DNA of 64,000 nucleotides. It comes from Apostichopus japonicus. Its lineage: Eukaryota > Echinodermata > Holothuroidea > Aspidochirotida > Stichopodidae. The translations under genes were made by a program, and so were the position numbers. A model generated the notes under the pieces. That model made no database searches. It saw only the letters and a program-made list of their open reading frames with translations, and was not told where the DNA came from. The stretch spans positions 32,947,001-33,011,000 of the forward strand of contig NC_092580.1 of the NCBI RefSeq assembly GCF_037975245.1. The letters are read 5' to 3'. Positions 35,208 through 49,000 of the stretch are shown piece by piece. The stretch's first letter is position 1, and the number at the start of each line of letters is the position of its first letter.

Positions 35208-35330
35208 CTGAACAAAACTAATTTGTTGTCAAGTAAAAGGTTAAGGTATATATAGATATGTATATTTTTATATATATATAATATATATACCTTAACCTTT
35301 TACTTGACACAACAAATTAGTTTTGTTCAG
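35208..35330. repeat. Near-perfect 123 bp hairpin (palindromic MITE)
   Basis: The left arm starts CTGAACAAAACTAATTTG and continues TCAAGTAAAAGGTTAAGG; the right arm is its reverse complement apart from a 2 bp insertion, with a TA-rich loop of about 20 bp. The symmetry over ~50 bp per arm suggests a very young foldback element or a hairpin RNA source. Confidence 0.9.
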
Positions 35331-38300
35331 AAATACAGAAATACAGAACTTATTGATAAATAATTTATAGGATAGTCATACACTCATAGAATGAAGGAAA
35401 GAAGGTGGCTAATGTTTATTGCAAGAAGTCAAAATATTTATTGGTTCTCCCTGTCTCTCATTACTGGATCTTTCTGAAATAACATTAATAATCGTACAGA
35501 TTCAAAGATTGGCTCCACACCTTATTGAATACACAAAAAGAATTACTATAAAATCGTTAAACACAAATAATAAAACATCACTCATCGTAGATTTTTTGGC
35601 ATTCCTAGACTACAAATCTGTGAAACAAATATTTTAATAAAATATTTTAAGTTAGACCACAGAAAAAAAAGAAGGAAAAAAACAAAAAAGACTAGACTAT
35701 TTAAATATGAACCTATGCATACATAGCAAGTAAGACAAAATAATGTAAACCACACACAAGATTTTATCAATATATATTATACTTCATTCTGTCCTCAATG
35801 CAAACTCAGGACCGTAAATCAGTTTTAGACATTGCTGCAAATTAGGTTGTTTTGCTCTTCAAAACTTAACTTCAAATCAGTTTGATTACTTGACAAAATC
35901 AGAACTGCAAAGAAACTATGAGGGAGGGGAGGAAGGGTGTCTGGATTGAGCAAAGACCAAAATTTAATTCTTAAAATTTAAACTTAAATTTAAAATTAAA
36001 TTTAAACTCATGCATATTCATTAAGCATAGTGCAATGCATCATATAGCCCCAAGGCACTAAATTGGTGCATTATCTTACCAATATGTTTGAGTTTAACCA
36101 CAGCAGCTAGGCATACACAAATTTGCAAAGTCCTCTTTGCATTCTGGTAAAGATTAAACCAATCTCTCTCAAGATCCTCAAAAGGTCAAAATGAATTTGA
36201 CTCTCAACAAAAACATCCTTCTTGGAACAGAGCCAAGAAAAAGTGGATGTTATATGAGAGAATGAGGAGGGGAGGGGAAGTGGGTGGGAGGCAGGGAGAG
36301 AGGGTGTCGTTGAAATCAAAAGTAAATTTATAATGGAACTCAAACGCAACAGACAATTAGCCTCGCAGAAATTTAACGAGAAAGCATTTTTAATAACAGA
36401 TTTATGAACATTCCAAAAATATATTCTTTTATTTTCAAAGAAATTGTAACTCTTTTTGTCAGGAAGACTGCTGGAATGAATCAAAGAACTGCTTGATCGC
36501 TTAACCGAAAAATATCTCCTCAAAATACAAACAAGATCTTTGCTCTTTGTTTGAATTTGGCTGCAAAATTCATTATCATTGTTGATGCTTTTGAGGGGTT
36601 ATCTTGTGCAAGCTATAGAATTCATTTCACGTACGTAGTAATAAACAAATCAACATGTTGTGCAAAGCAAAGGCCTCTAAACTGGTCAATCCAGTCATTA
36701 AACAAAGAAGTACACCAACTTCTTATAATCATTTTTAATCATTTTTCATTTTAATCATTTTTCAAATTATTTTCCTTTCGTCTTCTCCTATAATTTTGTC
36801 TTTCTCTTACCGTCATCAACAGCGATGCTTTTATTATAAGCGTTCATTTTTCTGCTTATATATTGCTATATCAATATTCACATTACTTGTCACAATATTC
36901 ACATTACTTATACTTGCATTAAGAAGTGATTTTTTTTGTGATCCTTTTTCTCTCATATTTTGAAGAATTTCTAGTTGAATACTTTCCGTAGTCTACTGCT
37001 AAAAGTTAAAGTAGATTGTATCCGTCTGAAGTTGAACAGCAACAGTTTATACAAATGTGGGGTTTCATTGTGAGGAGTTTTACCACTGTTTTGAATGTAG
37101 AAAGGCACATGCTAAAGTTTACACACACTTTCTTCACTTTTACCAAAGATAAAAAAACACATTAATACCCTAAAAGATGGAATTGATATTCCCCTTCAAT
37201 GACTCAATATGAAAGGTCAAATATGAATTCTGGGTGATTTATATTTGATAGAGGAATGAATTATTCACACCATAGTAACAGAGCAAGTCCAGGCAATTTT
37301 CTAATGCTTTTACCATTCTCTACTGTATTCTAATAACAACAATACATCATGCTGAGAGTTTGAGGAATTCTGAAAAGTTATGGGAACAAAGTAGCCCAGG
37401 ATATTCACAATGTCAGTATAAGTACGTAGAAGTGTGAAATGTACAGTATGCATAAACTTAGGGGCAGGAACCATTCCCACTAAAATGTGTAGTCAATACC
37501 TTTTCAAGGTCACTTCTGTAAGTACCATTCAACATTTTAAGGGCAAAACAAATATGCATTTTATTTTCAAAATGATATTATAGTATGATTGTAGAAATCC
37601 TCCAGGAAGAGTTTATTTACTTAAACCTTTTGAAGCCAAAGATGCATGTGAAGCCCATCTTCCAGTGATATATACCATTTGCCTTTTCTAAATTTAACAA
37701 CAACTAAACACTTGTACAGCTAGACATTGCTAGAGTATTAAAGTAGTCAGTTGGTTAAGCTATTCAACCCCAAAGTCAATAGGTTTAACAACAAGGGTTA
37801 CTTATTTACTTGAAAATCTGAGTGTGATCACTCATATGACCATAAAATACCACCAAATACATAGCCACACATATGACCACATATGTGATCATACATATGA
37901 CCATAAATACCACCAAGTATATGCCCACACATATGACCACGTATGTTTACTTATCAGGTCTGCATACTGCATCCTCCAGAAGCTACAGTTTCTTGTAAAC
38001 TATGTAACCAGTGATCACAGTTTTTCTTTTGCGGATAAAGTTTTCAAAAGACTTTGGAGAAAGAAGATGTAAATATATTACTCAAGAATTATGCATCAAC
38101 TTTAGTTTTTTGTGTGAAACTACTTCAGTCAGAAAATTTCAGTTGCAAAATTATTTTGTCTTTTGGTACAAGTAAATTTAGAAATTCATTGGCATATTTT
38201 ATCATATTTTTTTTGGCAAAGAGATGGAAGAAGTAATGTTACGTGTGTCGTCAGGAAATTTTTAACTGTGGTGTAATATTACAGTATATTGTGGTATTAC

Positions 38301-40090
38301 AAATGTCAAATCATTTGATGGTCAATCTTTAAAAAGGCACAAAATGATTTAAACCTGGTCACATGGGTTTTGTGGTGTCATCCAGTATTCACCGTAAACA
38401 CTAGACCACAGCCAAGAACAATGAAATGACATATTGAAAATACTTCATCAAAACTTTTCTACAAACATTTGATAAACTTTGGAGTAACTTTGATAGTTTT
38501 AAAAAACATGGATACCGATAGGTTTGAACCTAGCTTTCACTGATACCAAAAATGTAAACAAAGCTATTTAATGCATTTTGGTGTTTGTTCTACAGGGGAG
38601 AGTGTGATTGCAAATGTCGCATACATGAAAAAAATGAAACCTGATCAAATTCGAAATTGATAAAGGCAAGATGGCACTTAAAGGCTACAGTAATTAACTA
38701 TCTATATTATTAAGAGAGATATATAGTAGGGATTTCCCCCTGAGGTCATCACTGTATCAATAATACAATAAATCATTACCATAACAATTAACATTTCAAA
38801 CCATGGAGTAACAAAGTCATGAATATAGAAAAGTGGTAAGGACAAGTAGTGAATTTGGCTATGATTTTCGCAGAAAACTTGGTTATTTTGGTTGTGAGTA
38901 TCAAAGTTTTAAAAATACCACATCAGTTGTGTATAAAATGAGAATAGCTAGAACGAGAACAGCTATCAAAGATCAAAGCTACAAAATTTAATTAGCTATA
39001 GTATACAATGCTTGTAGCTAAACCATGGACTATGAATATCTTTAAGCTGATATGCCTGGCGTTATCCCTTAATTCTTACTTTTACAGCTGCGTAAACTTA
39101 TGATGGATTTGAAGAACTAATTTATACAAAATGGTTGTGAATACAATCTATTGCAAAGTATCTTGTAAGTGAACGTTTATGTGTTTAATACACATTCAAG
39201 AATTGAAATTGGAATACTTCCTCAATGCAAACTAGTATACCCTTGGGGGTAGGACAGAGTTAATTGTCATGCTGGATATAAACAAAAATATATACATCAC
39301 ATAGGGAAAAGAATATTGACCTACAATTGCATCCAAATATTAAATTGTGAATTTAGTTACATTTCATTTTACAAAGTGAATACTACAGAATGGATAAAAT
39401 TTGTTATTAGTGGGGATAAATACATAAAGTGTGTGATCATTGTTAAAGTTATTGCACTGTACTAGCCTACGCAGTGAACCATATCAATCGTGGAATACAA
39501 CAAACCCAGTCGTTTCTTATTGTGGTGGCGAGTTATGTGTAGGTCTGTTCTATACATATAATTCTATTCTCCTATATTGATAAAATGACCTTTGCAAAGA
39601 GCTAGGTAGATTATTTTGCAGCTGTGTGGATTTATCTTGCATATCCTCAGCAAAATTAAAACACTGACTGTCTTTGGGTTGTGTTTTAAACTGTCAGAAA
39701 TATCTATTGTGTTCCTTCAAATAATTATCAATGGTATACACTATCTACAAACATCGTATGTTGGACACAGGACCAAACTATCTGATAATGATTTCAGCAT
39801 CTTTAAAGAGTCTTATCATCTATGGCCAAAGGGCCTTAAGATGTCATTCAATATCACTCCAACAGAGTAACCCAAGACATAAATACCTTAGCTTAACGAT
39901 GCTAGGGGATACCTGGGCCGGCCTGTCACACGAAAGATTCAATAGTCACATTTCTCCATGTCTGTGAATGTGTCACTGACCATAATATTTAACTGTTCTC
40001 TGAATAAACAATAACAATGCATACAAGAACAGTAACAGACCAGATTACAAATGACCTCTAACCAGTTTCTCTTTGTTGAATACATTCATT
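35331..40090. other. Intergenic region upstream of the CTTNBP2 stop codon: no gene seen
   Basis: AT-rich. A short tandem repeat of CACATATGACCA-like text lies at 37830-37945. The CTTNBP2 3' untranslated region should extend leftwards from 40090. None of the short frames shows a recognisable domain. Confidence 0.5.
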
Positions 40091-43000
40091 TCATATCTCC
40101 AGTATCTTTACCTCCTCTTGTAGGACTACCGGCATCTTCTTCTCTGTTTCTGTTCTATCCATGGGCCGCCTCTGGTTTATCATCTTCATCTCATTCCTAC
40201 AATGACATACCCCATCTCCTGCACTGTTCATGATCTTAACACACATTCCCTTTAAAGCCAAACCCCTACCTCGACTCCATGCATCATGTTCATCCTTCCT
40301 TCCTTCCTTCCTTTTCTCTTTCTTGTCTATCAAACCGTCTCCTCCCAAACACTCCATATTGTATCATCTGCTGACATCTTTCTGTTACCTTTCGTAGGTG
40401 TCCCGTGGGGCATGGGCCGCGATATAGTCTGTTCTTTCTCCACTGTGCCGACGGGACCATTCTTCAGATTCTCACGGCCCGATTGATTTGATAGCCGAGA
40501 GGGGGCAAACTGTGAAGATCTGTTGTTATTTTGTCCGAATAGTTTTTCTTGTAATTGGATAAGTTCTTCTATACTAGATTGAGATTGTGAGCCGTTCAGT
40601 TGCAGCAACGATTCCATGATGTCTCGTTCCTCCGCTGGTGATGTTGGGATAGACTTAGATCCTGAAGAAGAGCTGAATGATGGAGAATGAATAAAACGTA
40701 AAACTATCGATGCAAAACTATCGATAATATCTCAGTTGAATAATAGCTGTGGGCACACTAACCATACCGACAGTAAGAGTTATGACTGTCGGCAGTATAC
40801 TTGCCGTATGTTTCAAAAGCCCTGGTTTGCGTACAATAAAGACCATCGAACAGCATGGACAACTTCACAGTTAAAGGAAATATTCTCTTTACGAACATTA
40901 TCTCTTCAAGAAAATGAAAACTTACGCTCCCCTTTCCCCCTACCACCCTTCACAAATTGATGAAGACATCTCTCATCAACCCAGGTTAATTTGCTGGAGA
41001 AGAGATGGCCTAAAAACCTTGAAAACCGTTTAAAGGAGGCAGGTGTAGTAGGCAGAAAGGTTCCTCAGGAGTAACTTATTGTCAGATCATTAAAGTTATT
41101 TTCAGAGTCAATCTTACCTTATTTTTGGTTTCTCTGCCACTGGTGGGGGTGATAGACTTGTTCTAGCAAATGCTGTACCAATTCTTCTTGGAATGAAAGA
41201 TCGACTGTTCCTGTTGGATTCTGAAGAGAAAGAAGGAAAGAAAATATTTGCAACATGGATTGGTACATAAACAATCGAAGTTTGCACTTATTATACAAAG
41301 ACTACTATTATTGTTGCAATGCATAGCATTAAAAGCCTTAAAGGTCTCACCCAACCAAACCCATCTAGTCCATGAGGTGTTTGACTTGATACCTACCAGT
41401 GCCAGCATATCCCTGTAACATCTGGCGTTTGGCAATGGCTGCAGCTTTATTGTTAGTTTTACTCTGGTCCATATTCTTATTCCTCTTCTGTATCTACCCG
41501 TATCCCTCACCCATCCCAACCCCTCTAGTATTTGACTAGATACCTACCAGTGCCAGCATATTCCTGTAACATCTGCCGTTTGGCCATGGCTGCAGCATTA
41601 TTGTTAGTTCTACTCTGTTCCATATTGTTATTCCTCCTCAGTATCTAGCCGTATCCCTCACCCATCCCAACCCTTCTAGTTATTTGACTCGATACCTACC
41701 AGTGCCAGCATATTCCTGTAACATCTGTCGTTTGGCCATGGCTGCAGCATTATTGTTAGTTCTACTCTGTTCCATATTGTTATTCCTCCTCAGTATCTAG
41801 CCGTATCCCTCACCCATCCCAACCCCTCTAGTATTTGACTCGATACCTACCAGTGCCAGCATATTCCTGTAACATCTGCCGTTTGGCGATGGCTGCAGCT
41901 TTATTGCTGGTCCTATTCCGGTCCATACTTTTACTTCTTCTCGGTCTCCTGGTGTTGTTAGTACTGAGACTGTTCAGCTGGGACAGCGTTGCATTTACTC
42001 CTCGGAAAGTTGAAAAGTAGTCTTCTCTCTCTGAAATAAACAATAAAACTGTGATAAATTCTAAACAAAACATGCTTTACACAAATTTGATTACATTGGC
42101 ACTTCCTCCACCAAAAAAATAAACAGGAATTTTACTCAAATTCCTGAAAAAAAGAACTATACTTCCTGATTTTATTTATGAAGCCCCCTCCAACCTCTTC
42201 CTCCCCTCCCCCTCCTCCCCCTCCCTCTCCCCACATCCTGGTACTCTTTGACATGCTCAATACTATGACATCCGCCTAAGTCCCTGCTTCTTCTTACCGT
42301 GTTCTGGAACCGGACAACCGGGAAAGACTGCTTTCTGTAAAAGAACATAGAGGGCAGTGTTGGCGACTTTATCTTTTTCCTTGGCTGGTACATCATCGGA
42401 GGTATTTCTCATCCCGCCTCGTTGCACGGCCTCCTCCACCATTGGAGCAAGAGAATGGTTCCACAACAGACACATCCACCTGCCAAAAGAAAATCATATA
42501 TTAACTATTAAAGATTAAAAGTTAGATTACAATACTCATTTTCCTAACCTAATATAGGAGGACGGTAGGTACCAGAAACAGACATTCTGCAGTCTTGCTA
42601 TTCCTTCTTCAGTATTTTAGTTAAAGTACTCAACTGTCGAATTGAAATGCAATGTTAATGTTCATTCAGTGTCAAATCATGGATGGCTGTTGCTGCACCC
42701 TCTCCAAAAATTCCCAAATTTTGTGTATGTTTGGAACACCATGAAATAAGCATATTCTGAAAATTTCAGTTGCATTGCTTCACAATTGGCCGATTTATCA
42801 CACTTCGAAATTTCACAATGTGTTGTCACTGTGGCATTTTCTTGACATATGAGGTCTCCTTTCTCAGCAATTAAACATCCTACTACCTTTCTATTACAGC
42901 TGCCTATAGAGTCTATCCCATAAAACAGGAATATAAAAAATTAAGCTACAAAAATATTGTCTTGTGGAGTTAGGTCAACTTAAAAGTGCCAAAATATTCA

Positions 43001-46000
43001 AGTTTTGTATATTTCATGAAGAAATATGCTATTTTTAGTGATATGGTTATTATGTCTAGTACAAACAATACAAAATAATGATTAATGCTTTCCTATAATA
43101 TATTTGCAACTATTTCATGCTGCGATTCAGCACGAGGAAGGGGTTTTGATGCCAACTGTTTACCAAAGTAACCATGTTAGAGCTGTCAGAGATTAATACT
43201 TTAATTATAAGTATAAAGTTCTTACACCTAAACAAATTTCAGGGTTCTAGCTTTTCTCAATATTAATTTATGAAGTTGTTAACTTGCTCTGATGTACAAA
43301 AGAGGTCCTCTTTGACAGCCAATAACTCAAAACGTGTCAGGTAGAAGGATGACATCTCTCTAGATCACATACTCTAGAAGGATGACACCTCTCTAAGGTC
43401 TCACTTACCGTCTAATTCCTTCGACCATGTCGGTGCCAAACGGACATGCGAAGAACTTCTTGGGTCCCAGAACCAGGTCCGGTAATCCCAGTCGCACCAG
43501 GGACTCATTGAAGCTGTGCCAAACCTGACAGACCCAGGTGATTGGTTCCAAGGAGCCATCTTCCAGGATGCTGCTCTTCTGACGATCTGCCAGAGTACGC
43601 AGGAGGTTTCTGGTAAGTAGACTGATGACAGGTTCTTGCTCCCAGTGAAGTCTAATCCAACGAAGATGTTGTTGAAGGGACAAATCAACGCTAGGCCTGC
43701 AGGGAGAGAAAGGGAGATGAAGAAAAGCACTTCAGGATATATTGGCAATGGATTTGGAAGTTTAAAGATTGAAGTCATAACCAATGTAATAAGATGAGTT
43801 GTTAATATCCTCTTATCACTGTTTATCCAGATCAGGATTGCATACCTGTACTGTTTATGGGTTTAAATCTACCACTCGTTGATAGTTTTGAACATACAAA
43901 ATTATGTTAGACAGCTCGTAAAATATGACGAAAGTGGTTAGAAAGAAGGGGAGAAAACCATATGTGTTGCCCTCCCCTCTTCCCTTCAACCCCCCCCCCC
44001 CCATCCTCTGCTCCATATAAGAGATAAACAGACTTACCTAGCTCTATCCATAGCCCCAATGATGACACATTCTCTGTTCAGGATGTAGGAATTAGAGGAA
44101 CCACTGTTGGGTACCTTGATGGGTGTTGGTGAGGTTGGGTGCTCCAATGATTGTAACAGGTCACCAAAGACCTCTGACATTGTAATCTTTTCTAAGCCAT
44201 CTAGTATAAGTACAGGACAGCTTGGCTTTGGGTGGAATGTCATGTGACTTGTAGGAACCAAGAAACCTTTGAAAATGAAGAATATTAAACTTTCTTCAAT
44301 TCCCTCAGTTTGCCATTGTTTATAATAAACAGAAAGTGTTTCTTTCATATTAATGAAAACTACCCAATGAATAAAATTAAGATAGCAACAAGCTATGACC
44401 AAATTACTATTAAATGAAACATAATATTAAACTTCAAACTATTAATAATGGTAACACTTTGAGAACAATTGTAATAAATTAATAAACACTATGACTCCTG
44501 ACTGAAATAGAAATGCAACAGGAATGCATTCTCAAATTTCTATTCAACAAATCTTAACCAGCTTTCAGTGTGCGCATTACCTATATTATCTAGAAGGCAA
44601 GAGGCTTTGTGAATCTTGCATGTTAACGCTTTACAAGGTTTTCATATTTGGCCATGACCTCAAAGGCCCTGTTTAATTACCTCCACCAAAAGCAAGGATA
44701 ACCCTGGGATGACATCTAGTATAAAGGATATGGTAGAACATACCCTATGGCTTCCTTGATATTTACCAAAAACAAACAATGTAATATTAATAATAATTCA
44801 CATTTGAACACATAATTTTACCTTTATTATGTAGTAATTTGATAAATTCATTATGAGTCACTCTGGCATTCAATGGAATGAGTGTTATATCGCTATGACG
44901 ACCATTTGCCTCAAGTCTGGCCTGTAAAAAATAAGACAAATAACAGTAAATTAGCTCACTAATTATACATGAAAGCTTGTACGATCCTGTTTATGCAACT
45001 TATCAAATATATGAAACGAGTGCACACACTTAAGAACTAACAACCAATGAACTTTATGGTAAAGCCTCAATACACAGAGACCAACAAACAAACAAACAGG
45101 TAGAAAGACAGACAGACAGACCAATAAACTAACACACAGGCAGACAGACAAACCAATAAACTAACACACAGGCAGACAGACAGACAAATAAAGAAACAGG
45201 TAGAAGACAGACAGACCAATAAACAAACAAACAGGCAGACAGACAAATATATAAACAAAGAAACAGGTAGTAAGACAGACAGACTAATAAACAAACAAAC
45301 AGGCAGACAGATTGAATCATACACAACATCTACTGATAAATTTGAAAGTGGTTCGAGCCAAACAAAGGTATTGGAAGTCATCACTTATATAGAAACATAA
45401 ATGCCTATTGTTTGTCAAAGTCATACCCTGCAGATGGAAAACAATGGACAAAAGGACTAATAATTGGAAACAGTAGCACAATTTCTGTCCTAATTCCAAG
45501 TAAAGGAATGCTCTGCTTTTGGAAGCAAAATCTGGCCTCGTTACCTTGACAACCTCCGCCATCTTGAAAACAAGATGAGTTTTGCCACATCCCACAGGGC
45601 CATAGAATATAACTCTTTTGTATTGTTCAATCTGCAAAAATAAAAAATAAAAATTGTTCCCTCCAATTATCTTCTTCCTCCTCTCTTATTAATAATTAAT
45701 TGTCCCAAGTTAAGAGAAGAAAGCCTGGTTGTATTTTCATCTGCTCATATTTTAACAATATGTTCTAAATGATGCATTATGATCAGGTAAAAATTAAAAG
45801 GTAAGGAATTTAATCATGTCACAATATTTCAAAATTATAAAAAAAAAAAACAATCCTCCAATTATCTTCTTCCTCCTCTCTTATTAATAATTAATTGTCC
45901 CCAGTTAAGAGAAGAAAGCCTGGTTGTATTTTCATTCTGCTCATATTTTAACACTATGTTCTAAATGATGCATTTATGATGAGGTAAAAATTAAAAGGCA

Positions 46001-49000
46001 AGGAATTTAATCATTTCAAGATATTTCAAAATTATCATAAAAAAAACAATCCTCCAATTATCTTCTTCCTCCTCTCTTATTAATAATTAATTGTCCCAAG
46101 TTAAGAGAAGAAAGCCTGGTTGTATTTTCATTTGCTCATATTTTAACAATATGTTCTAAATGATGCATTTATGATGAGGTAAAAATTAAAAGGCAAGGAA
46201 TTTAATCATGTCGCGATATTTCAAAATAATAAAAACATGTTTCGATAACACCAAAATATATCAACTTTTAAAGCTTCAAACACCAGTCAACTCAAAATCA
46301 ACTGATGGTAAACAGAAATGGTACACCATCATCCATTTTACAAACAGCCTGTACAAAACTAACATATATATTTCAGTTTAAAACAAAGTTTCACTCCTTT
46401 GACTCCCTTCTTCACCACCTATTGTCCTCCCCCCCCCCACCCCCACGACTAAATGTTCTTGCACACACGCTTGTGGTACATATATCATACCATATACAAG
46501 TGCAGCAGCAGCTGTTAACCTCATACGTACCAAACGAAGGTAGTTTTGTAACGTGTCGACCGGGATCATGGATTCATATGCCAAGTGATCAAGGGATCCA
46601 CTTGTGGCACCATTTAACTTGATGTTGACCACAGATGATGTCTTAAAGAGGTCAGGAGGGGTGCATAGAGGGTTATGACCAATTGACCATTCCATGGATC
46701 CTATTTAAACAATAGGTAAAAATTAAACATAGTATTATATTGAATTTTATCATAAAGCTGATTATAGGTTTCAATTATATTGTAAGACTGATGAAGCTGT
46801 AAACAGTTCATGGATCAGAAAAGCAGAGAGAACAGTTCACGGATCAGAAAAGCAGAGCGAACAGTTCACAGATTAAGAATGCAGAAAGAACAGTTCATGG
46901 ATCAGAAAAGCAGAGAGAACAGTTCACGGATCAGAAAAGCAGAGAGAACAGTTCATGGATCAGAAAAGCAGAGAGAACAGTTCACGGATCAGAAAAGCAG
47001 AGAGAACAGTTCACGGATCAAGAAAGCAGAGAGAACAGTTCATGGATCGTAAAAACCGAGAGAACAGTTCATGGATCAGAAAAGCAGAGAGAACAGTTCA
47101 TGGATCGGAAAAGCAGAGAGAACAGTTCACGAATCATAAAAACCGAGAGAACAGTTCATGGATCGGAAAAACAGAGAGAACAGTTCATGGATCAGAAAAG
47201 CAGAGAGAACAGTTCATGGATCGGAAAAAACAGAGAGAACAGTTCACGGATCAGAAAAGCAGAGAGAACAGTTCACGGATCGGAAAAACAGAGAGAACAG
47301 TTCATGGATCGGAAAAGCAGAGAGAACAGTTCACGGATCGGAAAAGCAGAGAGAACAGTTCACGGATCAGAAAAGCAGAGAGAACAGTTCACGGATCGGA
47401 AAAACAGAGAGAACAGTTCACGGATCGGAAAAGCAGAGAGAACAGTTCACGGATCGGAAAAACAGAGAGAACAGTTCACGGATCGGAAAAGCAGAGAGAA
47501 CAGTTCACGGATCAAGAAAGCAGAGAGAACAGTTCACGGATCGGAAAAGCAGAGAGAACAGTTCACGGATCAGAAAAGCAGAGAGAACAGTTCACGGATC
47601 AGAAAAGCAGAGAGAACAGTTCACAGATCAAGAAAGCAGAGAGAACAGTTCACGGATCAGAAAAGCAGAGAGAGAACAGTTCACGGATCAGAAAAGCAGA
47701 GAGAACAGTTCACGGATCGGAAAAACAGAGAGAACAGTTCATGGATCGGAAGAGCAGAGAGAACAGTTCACGGATCAGAAAAAGCAGAGAGAACAGTTCA
47801 CGGATCAAGAAAGCAGAGAGAACAGTTCACGGATCGGAAAAGCAGAGAGATCAGTTCACGGATCGGAAAAGCAGAGAGAACAGTTCATGGATCAGAAAAA
47901 CAGAGAGAAACCTTTCATGAGAGTAACAGAAAGGGGGGACAGCAGCACCAGAGTGTAAATTTTCAAAGTAATAGTCCAGTACACTGGAAGGGTAACAGTT
48001 AAGTTTAGGAATTATTTTAAAGATTATTTTAAGATAGCATCCGACAATTAAATACTTCCAACAGTATTGAATGAAGTAAGCTTCCTTTGAGGATGTAGAC
48101 AATGATAGACTTGTATATATGTATGTATATATGTATACTAGATCCTCCTGCAAGCAGGAACTTGCGAAGAAGCCTCATTGGCTTGTCAAAGCCGCAAGCT
48201 GACCGAAGTCAGTCTCTTACATTCATATTTAACGTCCATGATTATGAATTGTCAATTGTAAACAACTCTGTAACTGGACGACATACATTAATCTTGGAGT
48301 GACTTGAACTGGGGACATTATGAACTGGGGACCTTGGGGAGCAATGCCACAGGGTAGAGGGAGGGGTAAACCTAAACATACTGGTAATTAACCAGTCCTA
48401 TCTATTGTCTGTTTGAATAAACACCAATAATAAACAGCAAACAGAGAGAATACCTCCCAGTTGTTGAGGTCAATGAGACCAGTAATGCATGTAACTACTT
48501 ACTAGTTTAAATGCTATTAAGTGAACTTACCACTTCTAAGAGCCTTGATACTTTTACTATTTATGCCCAGACCTTGAGGTGGGTCGTAAGAATCGTCTCC
48601 GTTATCAGATTTGTTTTCTCGCACGATAGAGTTTAGAAACTGAAATTCAAGTAAAATATAAGAAATTGTAAAGAAAATCTCGCAGACAGTCTCATTAAAT
48701 TGGTTAATTAAAGCACTGACATATTTGAAAAATAATAGCATCATCAAAATTATGGGGAATAGGAAATAGAAAAAATCATGCACATACAGTACAGCAGGTT
48801 CTTGGTGTAGTGGGGTGGGATGGCATGTGGGGGTGTGGAGGGGAGGGAGCATTTGAAAATGCACCCTTTAATACCACTGCCATAACAGTTTCCCTGCCTC
48901 GGGCATTTTATTTGGCTCTTGTGGTAGATCACTGGAAATTTGAGCTGAGGAAGTTACTTTTCCAAACTCATTTCCTTTGCTAGGCTAGGTGAATTGATTA

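Noticed and set aside
37824-38072. His/Tyr-rich frame (HTYDH repeats)
   Set aside because: Product of a short CACATATGACCA tandem repeat, no gene context.
45067-45384. Antisense cysteine-rich frames (CLSVCL-like)
   Set aside because: They are translations of the CAGA/ACAA minisatellite; no signal or domain beyond the repeat.
46810-48002. Three overlapping long plus-strand open frames (266-321 codons)
   Set aside because: They are produced by the 29 bp stop-free minisatellite in all frames, lie in a CTTNBP2 intron and have no non-repeat coding content.
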